Counted from the first letter of the stretch, positions 8,672 through 18,994 are shown. The stretch is 64,000 nt of DNA from Salinicoccus luteus DSM 17002 (GCF_000712035.1 NZ_JONV01000006.1:412765-476764), one strand, 5' to 3'. Numbers and translations: made by a program. Notes: a model not told the origin generated them from the sequence alone.

Positions 8672-9450
8672 TCACAGCACGCCCTTTCATGGTCATGTGA
8701 GACGAGCTGTAGTGGGAAGCCATAAATCTTGGACAATTCCGCTTCACCGAGGTTCTTGAATTCATGATTGGTGCCGTGGAAATGCAGATGTTCATTCAGA
8801 CACGCCACTTCATCGGCATGGTCGACAACGACGCCGATGTCGTGGGTCACAAGGAGAATGGTCACGGACTGCTCCTTGAGCCTGAACAGTACATCATAGA
8901 ATTCCTTGACATGTTTTGCATCGATGCCTACAGTCGGTTCATCCAGGACAAGGATGCTCGGATTGTTGATCAGTGCCCGTGCGATGAACACACGTTGGGT
9001 CTGCCCGCCGGACAGGAGGGAGATGTTCTTATCCTTCAGATGACTGATATTAAGCAATTCCAACACTTCATCGAGTTTCCTGTAGTCTTCCTTGCCGAAT
9101 CGTCTGAACAGGCCTTTCGCCTTCGTCAAACCGCTGAGTACAACTTCACTTACCGTTGCCGGGAACCCTTTTGAGAAACTGTTGGATTTCTGGGAGACAT
9201 AGCCGACTTCCTGCCATGCGTGGAAATTGCGCAAGCTTTTGCCATTGATATAGATTTCCCCACTCTGCAGTTTGAGGACACCGAGGATCAGCTTGATCAG
9301 GGTTGTCTTGCCGGAGCCGTTCGGCCCTACCAGTGCGACGAAATCCCCCTTATGGATACTGAGGTTGATATCTTTCAATGCCGGTGTCGTTTCCATCTTA
9401 TCCCTATAGATATAGGAGATATTGTTCAGTTCGAATATCGGATGCTCCAT
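8668..9450 (-). CDS. znuC: Zinc ABC transporter ATP-binding protein (ZnuC-like)
   Basis: ATPase of 260 residues that powers zinc import. Walker A GPNGSGKTT, signature LLSGGQTQRV, Walker B ILVLDEPTVGID, switch His in LLVTHDIG. The C-terminus has a His- and Cys-rich tail (SHDHERACCE) that could touch metal (inference). The start at 9450 is chosen for AAAGGAG eight bases upstream; an ATG nine codons earlier has no ribosome site. First gene of the operon. Confidence 0.93.
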   Translation of the reverse strand: MEHPIFELNNISYIYRDKMETTPALKDINLSIHKGDFVALVGPNGSGKTTLIKLILGVLKLQSGEIYINGKSLRNFHAWQEVGYVSQKSNSFSKGFPATVSEVVLSGLTKAKGLFRRFGKEDYRKLDEVLELLNISHLKDKNISLLSGGQTQRVFIARALINNPSILVLDEPTVGIDAKHVKEFYDVLFRLKEQSVTILLVTHDIGVVVDHADEVACLNEHLHFHGTNHEFKNLGEAELSKIYGFPLQLVSHDHERACCE

Positions 9451-9483
9451 CTCGATGACTCCTTTATTTTTAATCATTACAGT

Positions 9484-9530
9484 ATTATAAAGGAATGATT
9501 ACGATTTGTAAATAGGAATGATTACGAAAT
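9484..9530 (-). promoter_or_regulatory. znuCB-zur promoter with two Zur-like boxes
   Basis: Minus-strand TTTACA (9512-9507), 17-base spacer, TATAAT (9489-9484). The plus-strand sequence AGGAATGATTACGA occurs twice, at 9491-9504 inside the spacer and at 9514-9527 just upstream of the -35. Each holds the ATNATTACGA half of the Gram-positive Zur box, with the other half weaker. The start-to-start spacing is 23 bases. Confidence 0.8.
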
Positions 9531-9560
9531 AAAACAGGATGGCCGCCGCCATCCTGTTTT
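9531..9560. terminator. Terminator downstream of nfo
   Basis: Perfect 13-bp stem AAAACAGGATGGC / GCCATCCTGTTTT with a four-base loop and T runs on both sides. It stops minus-strand transcription from cshB-nfo before the znu promoter. Confidence 0.85.
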
Positions 9561-9568
9561 CATAAATA

Positions 9569-10477
9569 TTACTCCTGCACTCCAGCCATCATCGGATTGA
9601 TCTCCTCTTTCAGTGAAGGGTTGAAGCTGCCACTCTTGATCATTTCAATCTCGTGTGCATAAGGGGCAATCCTGTTCTTCTTATCCGGTCCGACAAATGG
9701 CGTCTCTAGTATTTTTGGTATCTCCTCGAAATCCGGGTGATTGATGATATATGAAAGGGCGTCAAAGCCGATATGGCCGAAGCCGATATTCTCATGGCGG
9801 TCCTTGTGGGCCCCCCGTTCATTTTTGGAGTCATTGATGTGAAGAACTTTTATGCGGTCCTTGCCGATGATGCGGTCGAATTCATCCAGCACCCCGTCAA
9901 AATCATTGACGATATCATAGCCCGCATCATGCACGTGGCATGTATCAAAACATACACTCAGCCTTTCATTGTTCGTCACGCCATCGATGATCTGGGCAAT
10001 CTCTTCGAATGTACGGCCGACCTCAGAGCCTTTTCCTGCCATCGTTTCGAGTGCAATCTGAACATCGTTGTCATTCGTCAGCACTTCATTGAGCCCGTCA
10101 ATGATCGAACTGATGCCACGCTCTGCACCTGTACCGACATGGCTTCCAGGGTGGAGGACGATCTGGTTGCTGCCCAGACGCTCCGTCCGAACAATCTCCT
10201 CCTGCAGAAATTCCACACCGTGCTCAAATACGCCTTCACGTTCGGAGTTGGCAATATTGATGATGTACGGGGCATGGACGACGATATTCGATATGCCGTG
10301 ATCTGACATATGACGCTTGCCGGCCTCTATGTTCAAGTCTTCTATCTTCTTCCTTCTGGTGTTCTGCGGTGCACCTGTGTAGATCATGAATGTGTTTGCT
10401 CCATAGCTGTTGGCGCTGATGCTTGCCGCCTCCAGCATCTTCTTGCCGCTCATTGAAACGTGTGATCCTATCAGCAT
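9569..10477 (-). CDS. nfo: Endonuclease IV
   Basis: AP endonuclease of base-excision repair, 302 residues, a three-zinc TIM barrel. Family motifs are present: IGSHVSMSG at the start, [61 protein letters not shown] and the final ETP. ATG at 10477 has AAAGGTG at a good distance; a GTG three codons upstream lies inside that site. It is probably cotranscribed with cshB, which ends 22 bases upstream. Confidence 0.95.
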   Translation of the reverse strand: MLIGSHVSMSGKKMLEAASISANSYGANTFMIYTGAPQNTRRKKIEDLNIEAGKRHMSDHGISNIVVHAPYIINIANSEREGVFEHGVEFLQEEIVRTERLGSNQIVLHPGSHVGTGAERGISSIIDGLNEVLTNDNDVQIALETMAGKGSEVGRTFEEIAQIIDGVTNNERLSVCFDTCHVHDAGYDIVNDFDGVLDEFDRIIGKDRIKVLHINDSKNERGAHKDRHENIGFGHIGFDALSYIINHPDFEEIPKILETPFVGPDKKNRIAPYAHEIEMIKSGSFNPSLKEEINPMMAGVQE

Positions 10478-10498
10478 TTCATTCACCTTTCTGATTTC

Positions 10499-11812
10499 CT
10501 ATCTTTTTTTCTTTCTGCTTTTCGAGTGCTTCATCCGTTCCTGCTGCTTCAGGGTGTTGAGTTCATGTTTCATTTTCTTTCTGTAGCCCGGCTTCACTTT
10601 CTTCGGTTTCTTCACTCTGTGCGAGAGCTGGTTCTCGAGGTGTGAATCCTTCCGTTTCCGCTTCGCACGCTCGGTTCTTGATTTTATTTCGACGAGCTCA
10701 CCCTTCCTGATATCCTCATGGATGAAATTGTATCCTTTGGATTCCAGTGTATTGACGAGGTATTCCTCATCCGGTGTATAGAGGGTGATGGCCGTGCCCG
10801 TATAGGCGCCCCTGCCCACACGTCCGACGCGGTGTGTGAAGAATTCGATGTCCTTCGGAATGTCATAGTTGATGACATGGGAGGCGCCGTCGATATCGAG
10901 ACCCCTCGATGCGAGGTCACTTGCGACCACCCATACGTATTCAAGTTCACGGATCTTCTTGATCTCCTTGGTCCGCTCCCTCGGTTTTAGGCCGCCATGG
11001 AAAAGGCCGACATTGACGCCGTTGCTGTTGAGGTATTCGAAGAGTTCATCCGCACGTTCTTTGGAGTTGGCAAATATCAGGCCGATGTATGGCGTGATGT
11101 TCTGGGTCAGCGCCAGCACTTTGGCTGACTTGTCGTCCCCTTTCACCGGCACCAGGCTGTAATGGATGGATGCCTTGTTCCTCGGTTGGTCGATGATGAT
11201 GATTTCAATTTCTCCGATATACTTCCTGAGGAAGATGCGGAGCGCTTCCGGTATGGTCGCCGAGAAGACGAGGAACTGTGAGGAATCGCTGACGGTTGAA
11301 GAGATGCTGTCGATCTGCTCCAGGAAGCCGAGGTCGATCATCAGGTCGGCTTCATCGATGACCAGTCTTTCGACAGAATGGAGATTGAGGCCGCCCTTAT
11401 CCCTCAAATCTTTGATTCTCGTCGGCGTACCGATTACAATGTGGGGAGACTTGGATGCCTTCTGCACATCCCGTTCGATATCCGTGCCACCGATGAAGGC
11501 AGCCGCCCTGATTTCAGGAAAGGACTTCAACACTTCAAGCGTCATCTGGTGCAGCTGCTTGGCAAGTTCCCTTGTGGGTGCCAGAATGATAGCCTGTGTA
11601 TGTGTATCCTCCGTGTTGATTTCATGTATGATGGGTAGGAGGAAGGCGTGTGATTTCCCGCTGCCCGTCTCTGATTGTGCCACGACGTTTTCCTTTTTCA
11701 GGACTTTCGGAATGACACGCTCCTGTACAAGGGTCGGATGGGAAAAGTTTATATTTTCGATTGCATTCAGCATCTGTTCGCTGAACCTGAATCTTTTGAA
11801 TGCATTACTCAT
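10499..11812 (-). CDS. cshB: DEAD-box RNA helicase CshB
   Basis: ATP-dependent RNA helicase of 437 residues. Q-motif region, motif I SETGSGKS, Ia PTRELA, DEAD box in VIDEADLMID, motif III SAT, and HRVGRVGR near residue 330. The C-terminal 80 residues are strongly basic (KKPKKVKPGYRKKMK, KSRKKKR), as in CshB, for RNA or ribosome contact. Synteny with nfo and ispH is as in staphylococci. A role in ribosome assembly and cold growth is known from the family. Confidence 0.93.
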   Translation of the reverse strand: MSNAFKRFRFSEQMLNAIENINFSHPTLVQERVIPKVLKKENVVAQSETGSGKSHAFLLPIIHEINTEDTHTQAIILAPTRELAKQLHQMTLEVLKSFPEIRAAAFIGGTDIERDVQKASKSPHIVIGTPTRIKDLRDKGGLNLHSVERLVIDEADLMIDLGFLEQIDSISSTVSDSSQFLVFSATIPEALRIFLRKYIGEIEIIIIDQPRNKASIHYSLVPVKGDDKSAKVLALTQNITPYIGLIFANSKERADELFEYLNSNGVNVGLFHGGLKPRERTKEIKKIRELEYVWVVASDLASRGLDIDGASHVINYDIPKDIEFFTHRVGRVGRGAYTGTAITLYTPDEEYLVNTLESKGYNFIHEDIRKGELVEIKSRTERAKRKRKDSHLENQLSHRVKKPKKVKPGYRKKMKHELNTLKQQERMKHSKSRKKKR

Positions 11813-11954
11813 TGTTTCACCTGTTTTCTATATTGGAACTCAGGTTACATTATAACTGAAATCCAGATGTTAGGCTATACATCATTCATACTACATGATG
11901 ATTTAAAAACAGGCGCCTTTTGGTTATAATGACATTAAGGGAGGAATATACTTC

Positions 11955-12917
11955 ATGGATATTATTAAAATAAGCCCACGCGGGTATTGTTATGGTGTTG
12001 TAGATGCAATGGTGATTGCGCGGAATGCGTCTATGGACAAGACACTGCCCCGCCCAATATATATTCTCGGCATGATCGTCCACAACAAGCATGTGACGGA
12101 TGCATTTGAAGAGGATGGCATCGTCACGCTTGATGGTGCAAACAGACTTGAAATACTGGAAGGAATCAATGAGGGCACGGTGATCTTTACTGCCCACGGC
12201 GTCTCTCCGCAAGTAAAGCAGCGGGCAAAAGAAAAAGGCCTGACATGCATCGATGCCACATGTCCGGATGTAGAAGTGACCCATCAGCTCATCCGTGAGC
12301 GGACGCGCGAGGGATACGATGTCGTCTACATCGGCAAGAAGGGCCACCCGGAACCGGAAGGCGCCGTCGGTGTGTCACCGGATCACGTCCACCTCGTCGA
12401 AACGCTCGACGAAGTCAAGGCGCTTCCGGAAGAACTGGCGAATAAGAAGCTCATCGTCACCAACCAGACGACGATGAGCCAATGGGATGTCGGCCATCTC
12501 ATGGATCAGCTGAAAGTGCAGTACCCGCACATTGAGGTCCATAAGGAAATCTGTCTGGCAACACAGGTCCGCCAGGAGGCAGTTGCCGAACAGGCGCAGG
12601 AAGCGGACCTCCTGATTGTCGTAGGAGACCCGAAAAGCAACAACTCCAACCGTCTGGCGCAGGTATCAAAAGAGATTGCGCATACAAATGCCTATCGGAT
12701 CAGCTCCCTGAGTGAATTGAAGACGGAGTGGCTTGAGGATGTAGACAGCGTGGCGGTTACAGCCGGCGCTTCCACCCCGACTCCGATCGTCAAGGAAGTC
12801 ATCGACTACATCAAGGAGTATGACAGGGAAAACCGCTCCCAGCCGGTGTCTACAGTACCCAAAAATAAAATACTGCCAAAGATCAAGAAGGCGAAGCCTG
12901 TAAAGATCATGGAATAG
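11955..12917 (+). CDS. ispH: 4-hydroxy-3-methylbut-2-enyl diphosphate reductase
   Basis: Last enzyme of the MEP pathway, making IPP and DMAPP from HMBPP. The three cluster cysteines are in RGYCYGV, DATCPDV and EICLATQ, and ILGMIVHN and FTAHGVS are also standard. 320 residues. AGGGAGG precedes the start, and TATAAT at 11925-11930 with TTTAAA 17 bases upstream is a likely promoter. The basic tail [15 protein letters not shown] is a lineage-specific extension. It works with ispG at 2 kb. Confidence 0.96.
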   Translation: MDIIKISPRGYCYGVVDAMVIARNASMDKTLPRPIYILGMIVHNKHVTDAFEEDGIVTLDGANRLEILEGINEGTVIFTAHGVSPQVKQRAKEKGLTCIDATCPDVEVTHQLIRERTREGYDVVYIGKKGHPEPEGAVGVSPDHVHLVETLDEVKALPEELANKKLIVTNQTTMSQWDVGHLMDQLKVQYPHIEVHKEICLATQVRQEAVAEQAQEADLLIVVGDPKSNNSNRLAQVSKEIAHTNAYRISSLSELKTEWLEDVDSVAVTAGASTPTPIVKEVIDYIKEYDRENRSQPVSTVPKNKILPKIKKAKPVKIME

Positions 12918-12920
12918 CAG

Positions 12921-12956
12921 AAAAACCATCGAAGCATAATGCTTCGATGGTTTTTT
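12921..12956. terminator. Bidirectional terminator between ispH and yqfO
   Basis: AAAAACCATCGAAGC / GCTTCGATGGTTTTTT stem-loop between two convergent genes, with A and T runs on both flanks. Confidence 0.9.
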
Positions 12957-14028
12957 ATCCGAAAGGATTGGTGGATACTTCAGTTGCATGAACATCAACT
13001 TCGACATGCGCTTCAACAAGATGCTTCAGGCCTTCTGCCATGAATACTTCCATGTAGTGGCCGACATCGATGATGTTCCTCCCGGCAAGTTTGGCATCAT
13101 AGGCTTCATGGTATTTGACGTCTCCTGTAATGAGCACGTCGATGCCCTGTGAGAAGGCTTCATTGATGTAGCTCATGCCGGAGCCGCCGATGATGCCGAC
13201 CTTTTTCATGGGGCCGGTCTGGGCGTTGACGACATTGACGATGTCGTGCCCCGTTCTTTCCCCGATCAGGTCAACCAGGGATTCAAGCGGACCTTCGTAG
13301 TCGAACTTGACGCCAAGTCCTTTGTCGCTCGGCTTCTTCAGGGTGAGCACATCATATGCGGGTTCCTCATACGGATGGGCTTCAATGAGCGCGTTGATCA
13401 CCTGCTGCTCATGAGCCGCTTCAAATATCGCTTCCACGATATACTCATCCACGTGTTCTAGCTCACCCTGTGTACCGATATGCGGATTCGCCTCGTCATT
13501 CGGTCTGAACTGTCCTTTTACCGGATATTCGAAGAAGCATTCGGAATAGTCGCCCTGATTGCCTACCCCTGCAGCCGAAAGGTCCTGCTTCAACTGCTCC
13601 ACATCTTCCTTTGGCACATTGATTCTGAGCTTCTTATAGAAGTATTCGTGCTTGATCAGGATTTCCGTCTGTTCGTATCCGAGCACTTCTGCAATCATAT
13701 GACTCACGCCATGCGGCTGATGATCGAGGTTCGTATGCATGGCGATGAGGTTGATGTCATTCTTGATCAGCTTTCTGACGATGCTGCCCACACCTGTCTC
13801 TGTAACATTTGAAACCTTTGGGAAAATCAGCGGGTGGTGGGCGATGATGACATTTACACCCTTTTCGACTGCTTCTTCTACCGTGCCATGGGAGCAGTCG
13901 AGCGTTGTCAGGATGCCTTTGGCATCATCTTCCATATCCCCCACCAACAGTCCCGTATTATCCCATTCCTCACTGTCCTTGAACGGGGCGATTCCATCAA
14001 GGATCCGCATCAGTTCTTTGATTTTCAC
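12955..14028 (-). CDS. yqfO: Nif3-like dinuclear metal centre protein YqfO
   Basis: 357 residues. Two Nif3 halves carry the dinuclear metal ligands (IIAHHPLIF, NLIAMHTNLDHQ, ITGDVKYHEAYD, IIDVGHYMEVF). Between them is the roughly 120-residue PII-like insertion (KLRINVPKEDVEQL ... EAHPYEEPAYDVL) typical of Firmicutes YqfO. These proteins form hexameric toroids; the physiological reaction is unsettled, although GTP cyclohydrolase activity has been reported for relatives. GTG start overlaps the trmK stop codon (GTGA). Confidence 0.9.
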   Translation of the reverse strand: MKIKELMRILDGIAPFKDSEEWDNTGLLVGDMEDDAKGILTTLDCSHGTVEEAVEKGVNVIIAHHPLIFPKVSNVTETGVGSIVRKLIKNDINLIAMHTNLDHQPHGVSHMIAEVLGYEQTEILIKHEYFYKKLRINVPKEDVEQLKQDLSAAGVGNQGDYSECFFEYPVKGQFRPNDEANPHIGTQGELEHVDEYIVEAIFEAAHEQQVINALIEAHPYEEPAYDVLTLKKPSDKGLGVKFDYEGPLESLVDLIGERTGHDIVNVVNAQTGPMKKVGIIGGSGMSYINEAFSQGIDVLITGDVKYHEAYDAKLAGRNIIDVGHYMEVFMAEGLKHLVEAHVEVDVHATEVSTNPFG

Positions 14029-14699
14029 TGTTCGAGCACCTCTTTCAATGCATTTATCGTATCTGCAACTTCATTGAGTTTTTCAGTATTTGAAGAATTC
14101 CTTTTCAGATTCCCATAAATGTTCTGCTGATGTTCCAATTCCCTCTCCAGCTTTTCAATAAACGCCTGCTCCCTCTTTTCGAGGAGGACCGGCCCGAAAA
14201 CCAGTTGTTCCTCATCGTATTCACTTGACCCAGCCTCACCAACGATAATTTCATAGAAATGACGTCCGTCCCTGATGACTGTTTCATCAATGATGGAGTA
14301 GCCCGATTCTTTAAGCACTTTCCTTACCGGATAGGTATACGTATTTGCCTGAAGCACCAGGCGGGGCTGATTGCCGAGGTTTTGGAGGCCGTCTTCAAGT
14401 ATTTCGGCAATGAGGGGCCCACCCATGCCGCAGATGGTGACGGTATCCACCGCATCATCCGGCGAGGCCACTTCCAGACCGGAACCAAATCGCGCCTCGA
14501 TCCGGTCCTCCATGCCCTCCCTTCTGATGTTGTTCACCGTGGAGTCGAAGGGCCCCTTCACCACTTCACCGCATATTGCCTGCCTGGCGGCCCCGTTCCT
14601 GATCGCTTCTATCGGAAGGTACGCATGATCGGAACCGATGTCGAGGAGCTTTTCCCCGATGATGAATTCTGAGACTTTCTGTAATCTTGCATCTAGCAT
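14025..14699 (-). CDS. trmK: tRNA (adenine(22)-N1)-methyltransferase
   Basis: 224 residues. SAM-dependent methyltransferase fold with the SAM loop LLDIGSDHAYLPIEAIRNG, the ICGMGGPLIAEIL motif of TrmK, and a helical C-terminal coiled region (about 165-224). It methylates A22 in bacterial tRNAs. The start at 14699 follows GGAGGAAATGCA; the frame is open 13 codons upstream. It is coupled to yqfO, the same pair found across staphylococci and bacilli. Confidence 0.92.
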   Translation of the reverse strand: MLDARLQKVSEFIIGEKLLDIGSDHAYLPIEAIRNGAARQAICGEVVKGPFDSTVNNIRREGMEDRIEARFGSGLEVASPDDAVDTVTICGMGGPLIAEILEDGLQNLGNQPRLVLQANTYTYPVRKVLKESGYSIIDETVIRDGRHFYEIIVGEAGSSEYDEEQLVFGPVLLEKREQAFIEKLERELEHQQNIYGNLKRNSSNTEKLNEVADTINALKEVLEQ

Positions 14700-14720
14700 T
14701 GCATTTCCTCCATATGATAA

Positions 14721-14752
14721 AAATAAAGACTTCCACACGATGTGTGGAAGTC
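14721..14752 (-). terminator. Terminator after cccA
   Basis: GACTTCCACAC / GTGTGGAAGTC stem with a three-base loop. On the minus strand it is followed by TTTATTTTTAT. It separates cccA from trmK. Confidence 0.85.
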
Positions 14753-14765
14753 CATAATCAACAAA

Positions 14766-15149
14766 TTATTGTTCCGAGAAGAACTGGTACAGTGTAGACA
14801 GGTCTTCGTCTGCGATCTGATCCTGACTGAATGCAGGCATGGATCCGCGACCTTCCCTTACCGTAGTAGTAAAGTCTTCTTCAGAAAGACTGGTGCCCGC
14901 GAGTGCAGGTCCCATACCGCCTGAGAAGTCCTGTCCGTGACAGGATGCACAATTGTCACGTGCAAATCCTTCAGCGTCAAAATCTCCGGAAGAAGCTTCT
15001 TCGCCTCCGCCTTCTCCACCTTCTTCACTAGCCGTCTCTTCTCCTCCGCCTTCCTCTTCCTGGTTGGCGCCCTGAGAAGAAAGCAGGAATACAAGCCCGA
15101 TGCCTAGGAAGATGATAAGTATAAAAGGCACGATCGGATTACGATTCAT
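14766..15149 (-). CDS. cccA: Membrane-anchored cytochrome c (CccA-like, c-550/c-551)
   Basis: 127 residues. One N-terminal membrane anchor (about 7-24), an acidic low-complexity linker rich in Glu, Gly and Ser (about 29-55), then a class I cytochrome c domain with haem site CASCH and likely axial Met in GSMPAF. It carries electrons on the outer face of the membrane. No lipobox is seen. It sits next to sigA as cccA does in bacilli, with its own terminator. Confidence 0.9.
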   Translation of the reverse strand: MNRNPIVPFILIIFLGIGLVFLLSSQGANQEEEGGGEETASEEGGEGGGEEASSGDFDAEGFARDNCASCHGQDFSGGMGPALAGTSLSEEDFTTTVREGRGSMPAFSQDQIADEDLSTLYQFFSEQ

Positions 15150-15239
15150 AAAACAACCTCCCTAATCTCTTTGCAGAAACATATTCACATTTATAATTGT
15201 ATATTAAATATGAGTAAAGTCAAAAGATTTTTCAGATAA

Positions 15240-15264
15240 AAATTTACACCGGGCAGGCTGCCCC
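15240..15264 (-). terminator. Probable weak terminator after sigA
   Basis: GGGCAG/CTGCCC self-complementary stretch (15251-15264) right after the sigA stop codon, with TTTTTAT a few bases later on the minus strand. The stem is short. Confidence 0.45.
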
Positions 15265-15265
15265 A

Positions 15266-16375
15266 TTAATCCATGAAGTCTTTGAGGCGTTTGCTTCTGC
15301 TTGGGTGCCTCAGCTTCCTGAGGGCTTTCGCTTCAATCTGTCTGATGCGCTCACGTGTCACACCGAACACTTTGCCCACTTCCTCAAGCGTTCTTGTCCT
15401 GCCGTCATCCAGTCCAAAGCGGAGTCTGAGGACATTTTCCTCACGGTCCGTAAGCGTATCGAGCACATCCTCGAGCTGCTCCTTCAGCAGTTCGTATGCA
15501 GCATGGTCGGATGGACTCTGTGCTTCCTGGTCCTCGATGAAGTCTCCAAGATGGCTGTCATCCTCTTCCCCGATTGGTGTTTCAAGGGAGACCGGCTCCT
15601 GTGCAATCTTGAGGATTTCCCTGACTTTTTCAGCTGGGAGGTCCATCTCCTCGCCGATTTCTTCCGGTGTCGGTTCACGCCCCAGATCCTGGAGCAGCTG
15701 ACGCTGGACCCGAATCAGCTTGTTGATCGTTTCCACCATGTGGACCGGGATGCGGATGGTCCGCGCCTGGTCGGCAATAGCGCGCGTGATGGCCTGTCTG
15801 ATCCACCATGTGGCATAGGTGGAGAACTTGAAGCCTTTGGAAAAGTCGAATTTTTCGACTGCTTTGATCAGGCCCATGTTCCCTTCCTGGATCAGGTCGA
15901 GGAAAAGCATGCCACGGCCGACATACCTTTTGGCAATGCTGACAACAAGACGGAGGTTGGCTTCTGCCAGTCGGCTTTTCGCGACCTCATCACCCTGTTC
16001 AATCTTCTTGGCAAGTTCTATCTCTTCCTGGGCACTGAGAAGATCCACCCGCCCAATCTCTTTGAGATACATCCTTACAGGATCGTTTATTTTCACTCCA
16101 GGAGGCGCACTCATATCGTGAAGGTTGAGTTTTTCATCAGAGTCTGTTGTATCTTTTTCATTTATAAGTTGGATGTCATTCTCATTTATTTCATCAAAAA
16201 ATTCGTCCATTGCATCTGCATCGAGTTCGAAACTGGAAAGCTTGTCAGCGATTTCTTCGTGGGATAGATGACCTTGTGTCTTCCCTTTCTCTACCAGATG
16301 ATTTTTGACCTGTTCTACAGATGTGAACAATTCGACATCTTTCAATTCGGTTGTCTTTACGTTTTTGTCTGCCAT
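15266..16375 (-). CDS. sigA: Primary sigma factor SigA (RpoD)
   Basis: 369 residues. Region 1.1 is at the N-terminus, region 1.2 has [16 protein letters not shown], region 2 has [20 protein letters not shown] and [20 protein letters not shown] (-10 recognition), and region 4.2 has [20 protein letters not shown] (-35 recognition). It is the second gene of the dnaG-sigA unit with a 28-base gap and GGAGGG upstream. Promoters in this window fit its consensus (TTGACA/TATAAT). Confidence 0.98.
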   Translation of the reverse strand: MADKNVKTTELKDVELFTSVEQVKNHLVEKGKTQGHLSHEEIADKLSSFELDADAMDEFFDEINENDIQLINEKDTTDSDEKLNLHDMSAPPGVKINDPVRMYLKEIGRVDLLSAQEEIELAKKIEQGDEVAKSRLAEANLRLVVSIAKRYVGRGMLFLDLIQEGNMGLIKAVEKFDFSKGFKFSTYATWWIRQAITRAIADQARTIRIPVHMVETINKLIRVQRQLLQDLGREPTPEEIGEEMDLPAEKVREILKIAQEPVSLETPIGEEDDSHLGDFIEDQEAQSPSDHAAYELLKEQLEDVLDTLTDREENVLRLRFGLDDGRTRTLEEVGKVFGVTRERIRQIEAKALRKLRHPSRSKRLKDFMD

Positions 16376-16403
16376 TTAAAGCCCTCCTATTCAGACTTCA
16401 CAC

Positions 16404-18152
16404 TCACCTTTTATAGCGACTGTTAATCTCATTCAACTGCTGTGCCAACTTGATCTGGAGTTCGATGTCATTGCTGTTTTCTGCTTCCTGCAGCTGCTGG
16501 TATAGCGACTGTTTCTCTTTCTCACTATTTCTAATACCACTTAAGTCTTCTATATAATCATTTACTTCTTCGGTCGTGATATCTTCATTTATGAGCAGTT
16601 CTTCCACTTCTACAGCAGTGCTGAAGTATTCTCCTTCAATATATTGGCTGAATGATGATAATTCAAATTCATCATGTTTGTCAAAATATGCGCACAACCC
16701 TTTAAATATAACATAATAACGGGGTGCGGTTAATACTTCTTCACTTATCTTGTCCTGGAAATTTAAAAATAGGTCCCGATCCTTCATCAGGGCCCGCAGG
16801 AGGTAGCGTTCCTTCCGCTCCCTGAGGGGCAGTTGCTTCAGAGGTCTGGCCACTGTTCCCATTGAAGATGCACCCGCCTGGTTCGGAACATTCTGCTCTA
16901 TGGACTTGCGGTCCACTTTGTACAGCTGGCTGATGTGCTGGATCAGCCGTTCCCTGATCACCTGGTCTTTGACATATTTGAGGTGATCGGTAAGCATTTT
17001 GAGGTTGTTCGAGAAGGCCATATCATTGTTCATGCTTTCTTCGAGCAGATGCTCGGCCTTAAAGTGGATATAGTGCCGTTTTTCATTTTTAACGAGGTTC
17101 CGGAAGACTTCCGGCCCATACTTTTCTATATATTCATCAGGGTCCATGCCTTTTGGCATCGAGATGATGAAGACGTTGAGGCCCCCCTCCAGGAGGTCGG
17201 CCCCCAGCGAGAGCTGTGCATTCTGTCCTGCCTGGTCACCATCGAACATCAGAGTGACATTGGATGCCAGGCGGTTCAGCACCTGGATATGCTGTTCGCT
17301 CAGGGCGGTTCCCATAAGACCTATGACATTGTTCACATCCGTCATCTTCACCTTGATGATGTCGAGGTGGCCTTCCATCAGGATGACTTCATCCTGCTTC
17401 CTGATATCCTTGCGGGCATCACTCAGGTTATAGAGGAGACGCCGCTTCTGGAATATGGATGTCTCTGGTGTATTCAAGTACTTCGGTTCCCGTCCATCCA
17501 TGCTTCTTGCCGTATACCCGACAATATATCCCTGATGATTCCTGATCGGAATCATAATCCGGCCGCTGAACCGGTCATAGTAGGAGAAGTTCTCTTCGTT
17601 ACGTGAGATGACTCCGGCCTGGAAGGCAAGTTCCAGACTGAACCCTTTATCGGACAGGGCATTTTTTGTGAAGTCGCGCATATCGGGTGCTATGCCGATC
17701 TTCTCCTTGCGTATGATATCCCCGGAAAACCCTCTATCCTCGAGATACTTGAGGGCACCCTCACCTTCTTTTGTATGCATCAGTATATGATGATACAGAT
17801 CGGTGAGATATTCATGGATTCTGATGAGCTGCATTTCACTGTCGTTTGCAACCTGTTCGGACGCGGCGATCTCGATGCCGAGTGGTTTTCCAAGTTTGCG
17901 GACTGCATCAGCAAACGAGACGTTCTCGACCTCCATGTAGAACTGCAGGACATTGCCGCCCTTCTTGCATCCGAAACAATGGCATATCTGCTTATCCGGA
18001 CTGACTGTGAATGAAGGCGTCTTTTCATTGTGGAACGGACAGAGACCGACATAGTTCCGTCCCCTTTTTTCCAGCTTGATATAACTGGATACAAGTTCAG
18101 TGATGTCGGTCCCCTGTTTAACTGCTTCTACTGTTTCATCTGGTATTCTCAA
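16404..18152 (-). CDS. dnaG: DNA primase
   Basis: 582 residues. CHC2 zinc finger at about 40-65 (CPFHNEKTPSF ... CHCFGCKKGG), the RNA polymerase core with Toprim motifs (VILMEGHLDIIK, MFDGDQAGQ), and a C-terminal helicase-binding helical domain. It makes RNA primers for replication. The start is TTG at 18152 behind AAAGGATG. It heads dnaG-sigA, a macromolecular synthesis operon, directly after ppsR. Confidence 0.97.
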   Translation of the reverse strand: MRIPDETVEAVKQGTDITELVSSYIKLEKRGRNYVGLCPFHNEKTPSFTVSPDKQICHCFGCKKGGNVLQFYMEVENVSFADAVRKLGKPLGIEIAASEQVANDSEMQLIRIHEYLTDLYHHILMHTKEGEGALKYLEDRGFSGDIIRKEKIGIAPDMRDFTKNALSDKGFSLELAFQAGVISRNEENFSYYDRFSGRIMIPIRNHQGYIVGYTARSMDGREPKYLNTPETSIFQKRRLLYNLSDARKDIRKQDEVILMEGHLDIIKVKMTDVNNVIGLMGTALSEQHIQVLNRLASNVTLMFDGDQAGQNAQLSLGADLLEGGLNVFIISMPKGMDPDEYIEKYGPEVFRNLVKNEKRHYIHFKAEHLLEESMNNDMAFSNNLKMLTDHLKYVKDQVIRERLIQHISQLYKVDRKSIEQNVPNQAGASSMGTVARPLKQLPLRERKERYLLRALMKDRDLFLNFQDKISEEVLTAPRYYVIFKGLCAYFDKHDEFELSSFSQYIEGEYFSTAVEVEELLINEDITTEEVNDYIEDLSGIRNSEKEKQSLYQQLQEAENSNDIELQIKLAQQLNEINSRYKR

Positions 18153-18157
18153 TCACA

Positions 18158-18982
18158 TCATCCTTTAATGTCGAGTCTTCCTTCGACATAATCCAAAATT
18201 TCGTTCGCGGTTTCTTCAATCGCCTTTTCCGATACGTCGATGACCGGACAGCCGATCTTCCCTATCACTTCATTGAAATAGTCCAGCTCCTCCTCGATCC
18301 TCTGGTCATTGGCATAGCTTGCCGTATTCTTGAGGCCGAGCTGTGCAAGCCTTTCTTTTCTTATCTTGTTCAATGAAGTCGGGTTGATCTTCAGGCCGAC
18401 ACATTTTTTCGGATCCACATTATAAAGTTCCTTCGGCGGTGTAACTTCGGGCACAAGCGGCACGTTCATCACCTTGTACTTCTTATGGGCAAGGTATTGC
18501 GAGAGCGGTGTCTTGGATGTCCTCGATACACCGATCAGAACGATGTCCGCCTTGTCCAGGCCACTCGCATCCTTGCCGTCATCGTACTTGACCGCAAATT
18601 CGATCGCCTCGATCTTCTTGAAATAGTCCTCATCGAGACGATGGACACGCCCCGGCTCGTAATATGGCGCCTCCTCTGTCCGGCCTTCCAATACGTTCAT
18701 CAGTGGACCCATGATGTCCACAGAAGGGACATTTTCCGCCTGCAGCTCCTGCTTTATATATTTCCTGAGATCGGGTGTGATGATTGTGAATACGACGATG
18801 GCATTCTTGCTTTTGGCAAGGTCGATGACATCATCCACATTCTCCTCCGATTCTATATATGGATAGCGGATCAGCACTTCATCGGATTCTTCTATATTGA
18901 ACTGCGACAGGCATGCCTTGGCCACCAGTTCACCAGTCTCCCCGACGGAATCCGAGGCAATGATCACTTTTATCTTAGACAT
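18158..18982 (-). CDS. PPDK/PEPS regulatory kinase-phosphotransferase (DUF299)
   Basis: 274 residues. Bifunctional ADP-dependent kinase and Pi-dependent pyrophosphorylase family that switches pyruvate phosphate dikinase or PEP synthetase on and off. The nucleotide loop [14 protein letters not shown] (about residue 155) and [15 protein letters not shown] at the N-terminus are diagnostic. It stands just downstream of the CcpN-like regulator, the same pair that in bacilli links gluconeogenesis control to this enzyme. Four bases separate it from dnaG. Confidence 0.92.
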   Translation of the reverse strand: MSKIKVIIASDSVGETGELVAKACLSQFNIEESDEVLIRYPYIESEENVDDVIDLAKSKNAIVVFTIITPDLRKYIKQELQAENVPSVDIMGPLMNVLEGRTEEAPYYEPGRVHRLDEDYFKKIEAIEFAVKYDDGKDASGLDKADIVLIGVSRTSKTPLSQYLAHKKYKVMNVPLVPEVTPPKELYNVDPKKCVGLKINPTSLNKIRKERLAQLGLKNTASYANDQRIEEELDYFNEVIGKIGCPVIDVSEKAIEETANEILDYVEGRLDIKG

Positions 18983-18994
18983 TCAAACACTTCC

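Noticed and set aside
15305..16267. 320-codon plus-strand frame opposite sigA
   Set aside because: It is the antisense of a conserved sigA coding region, has no ribosome site and gives no known domain.
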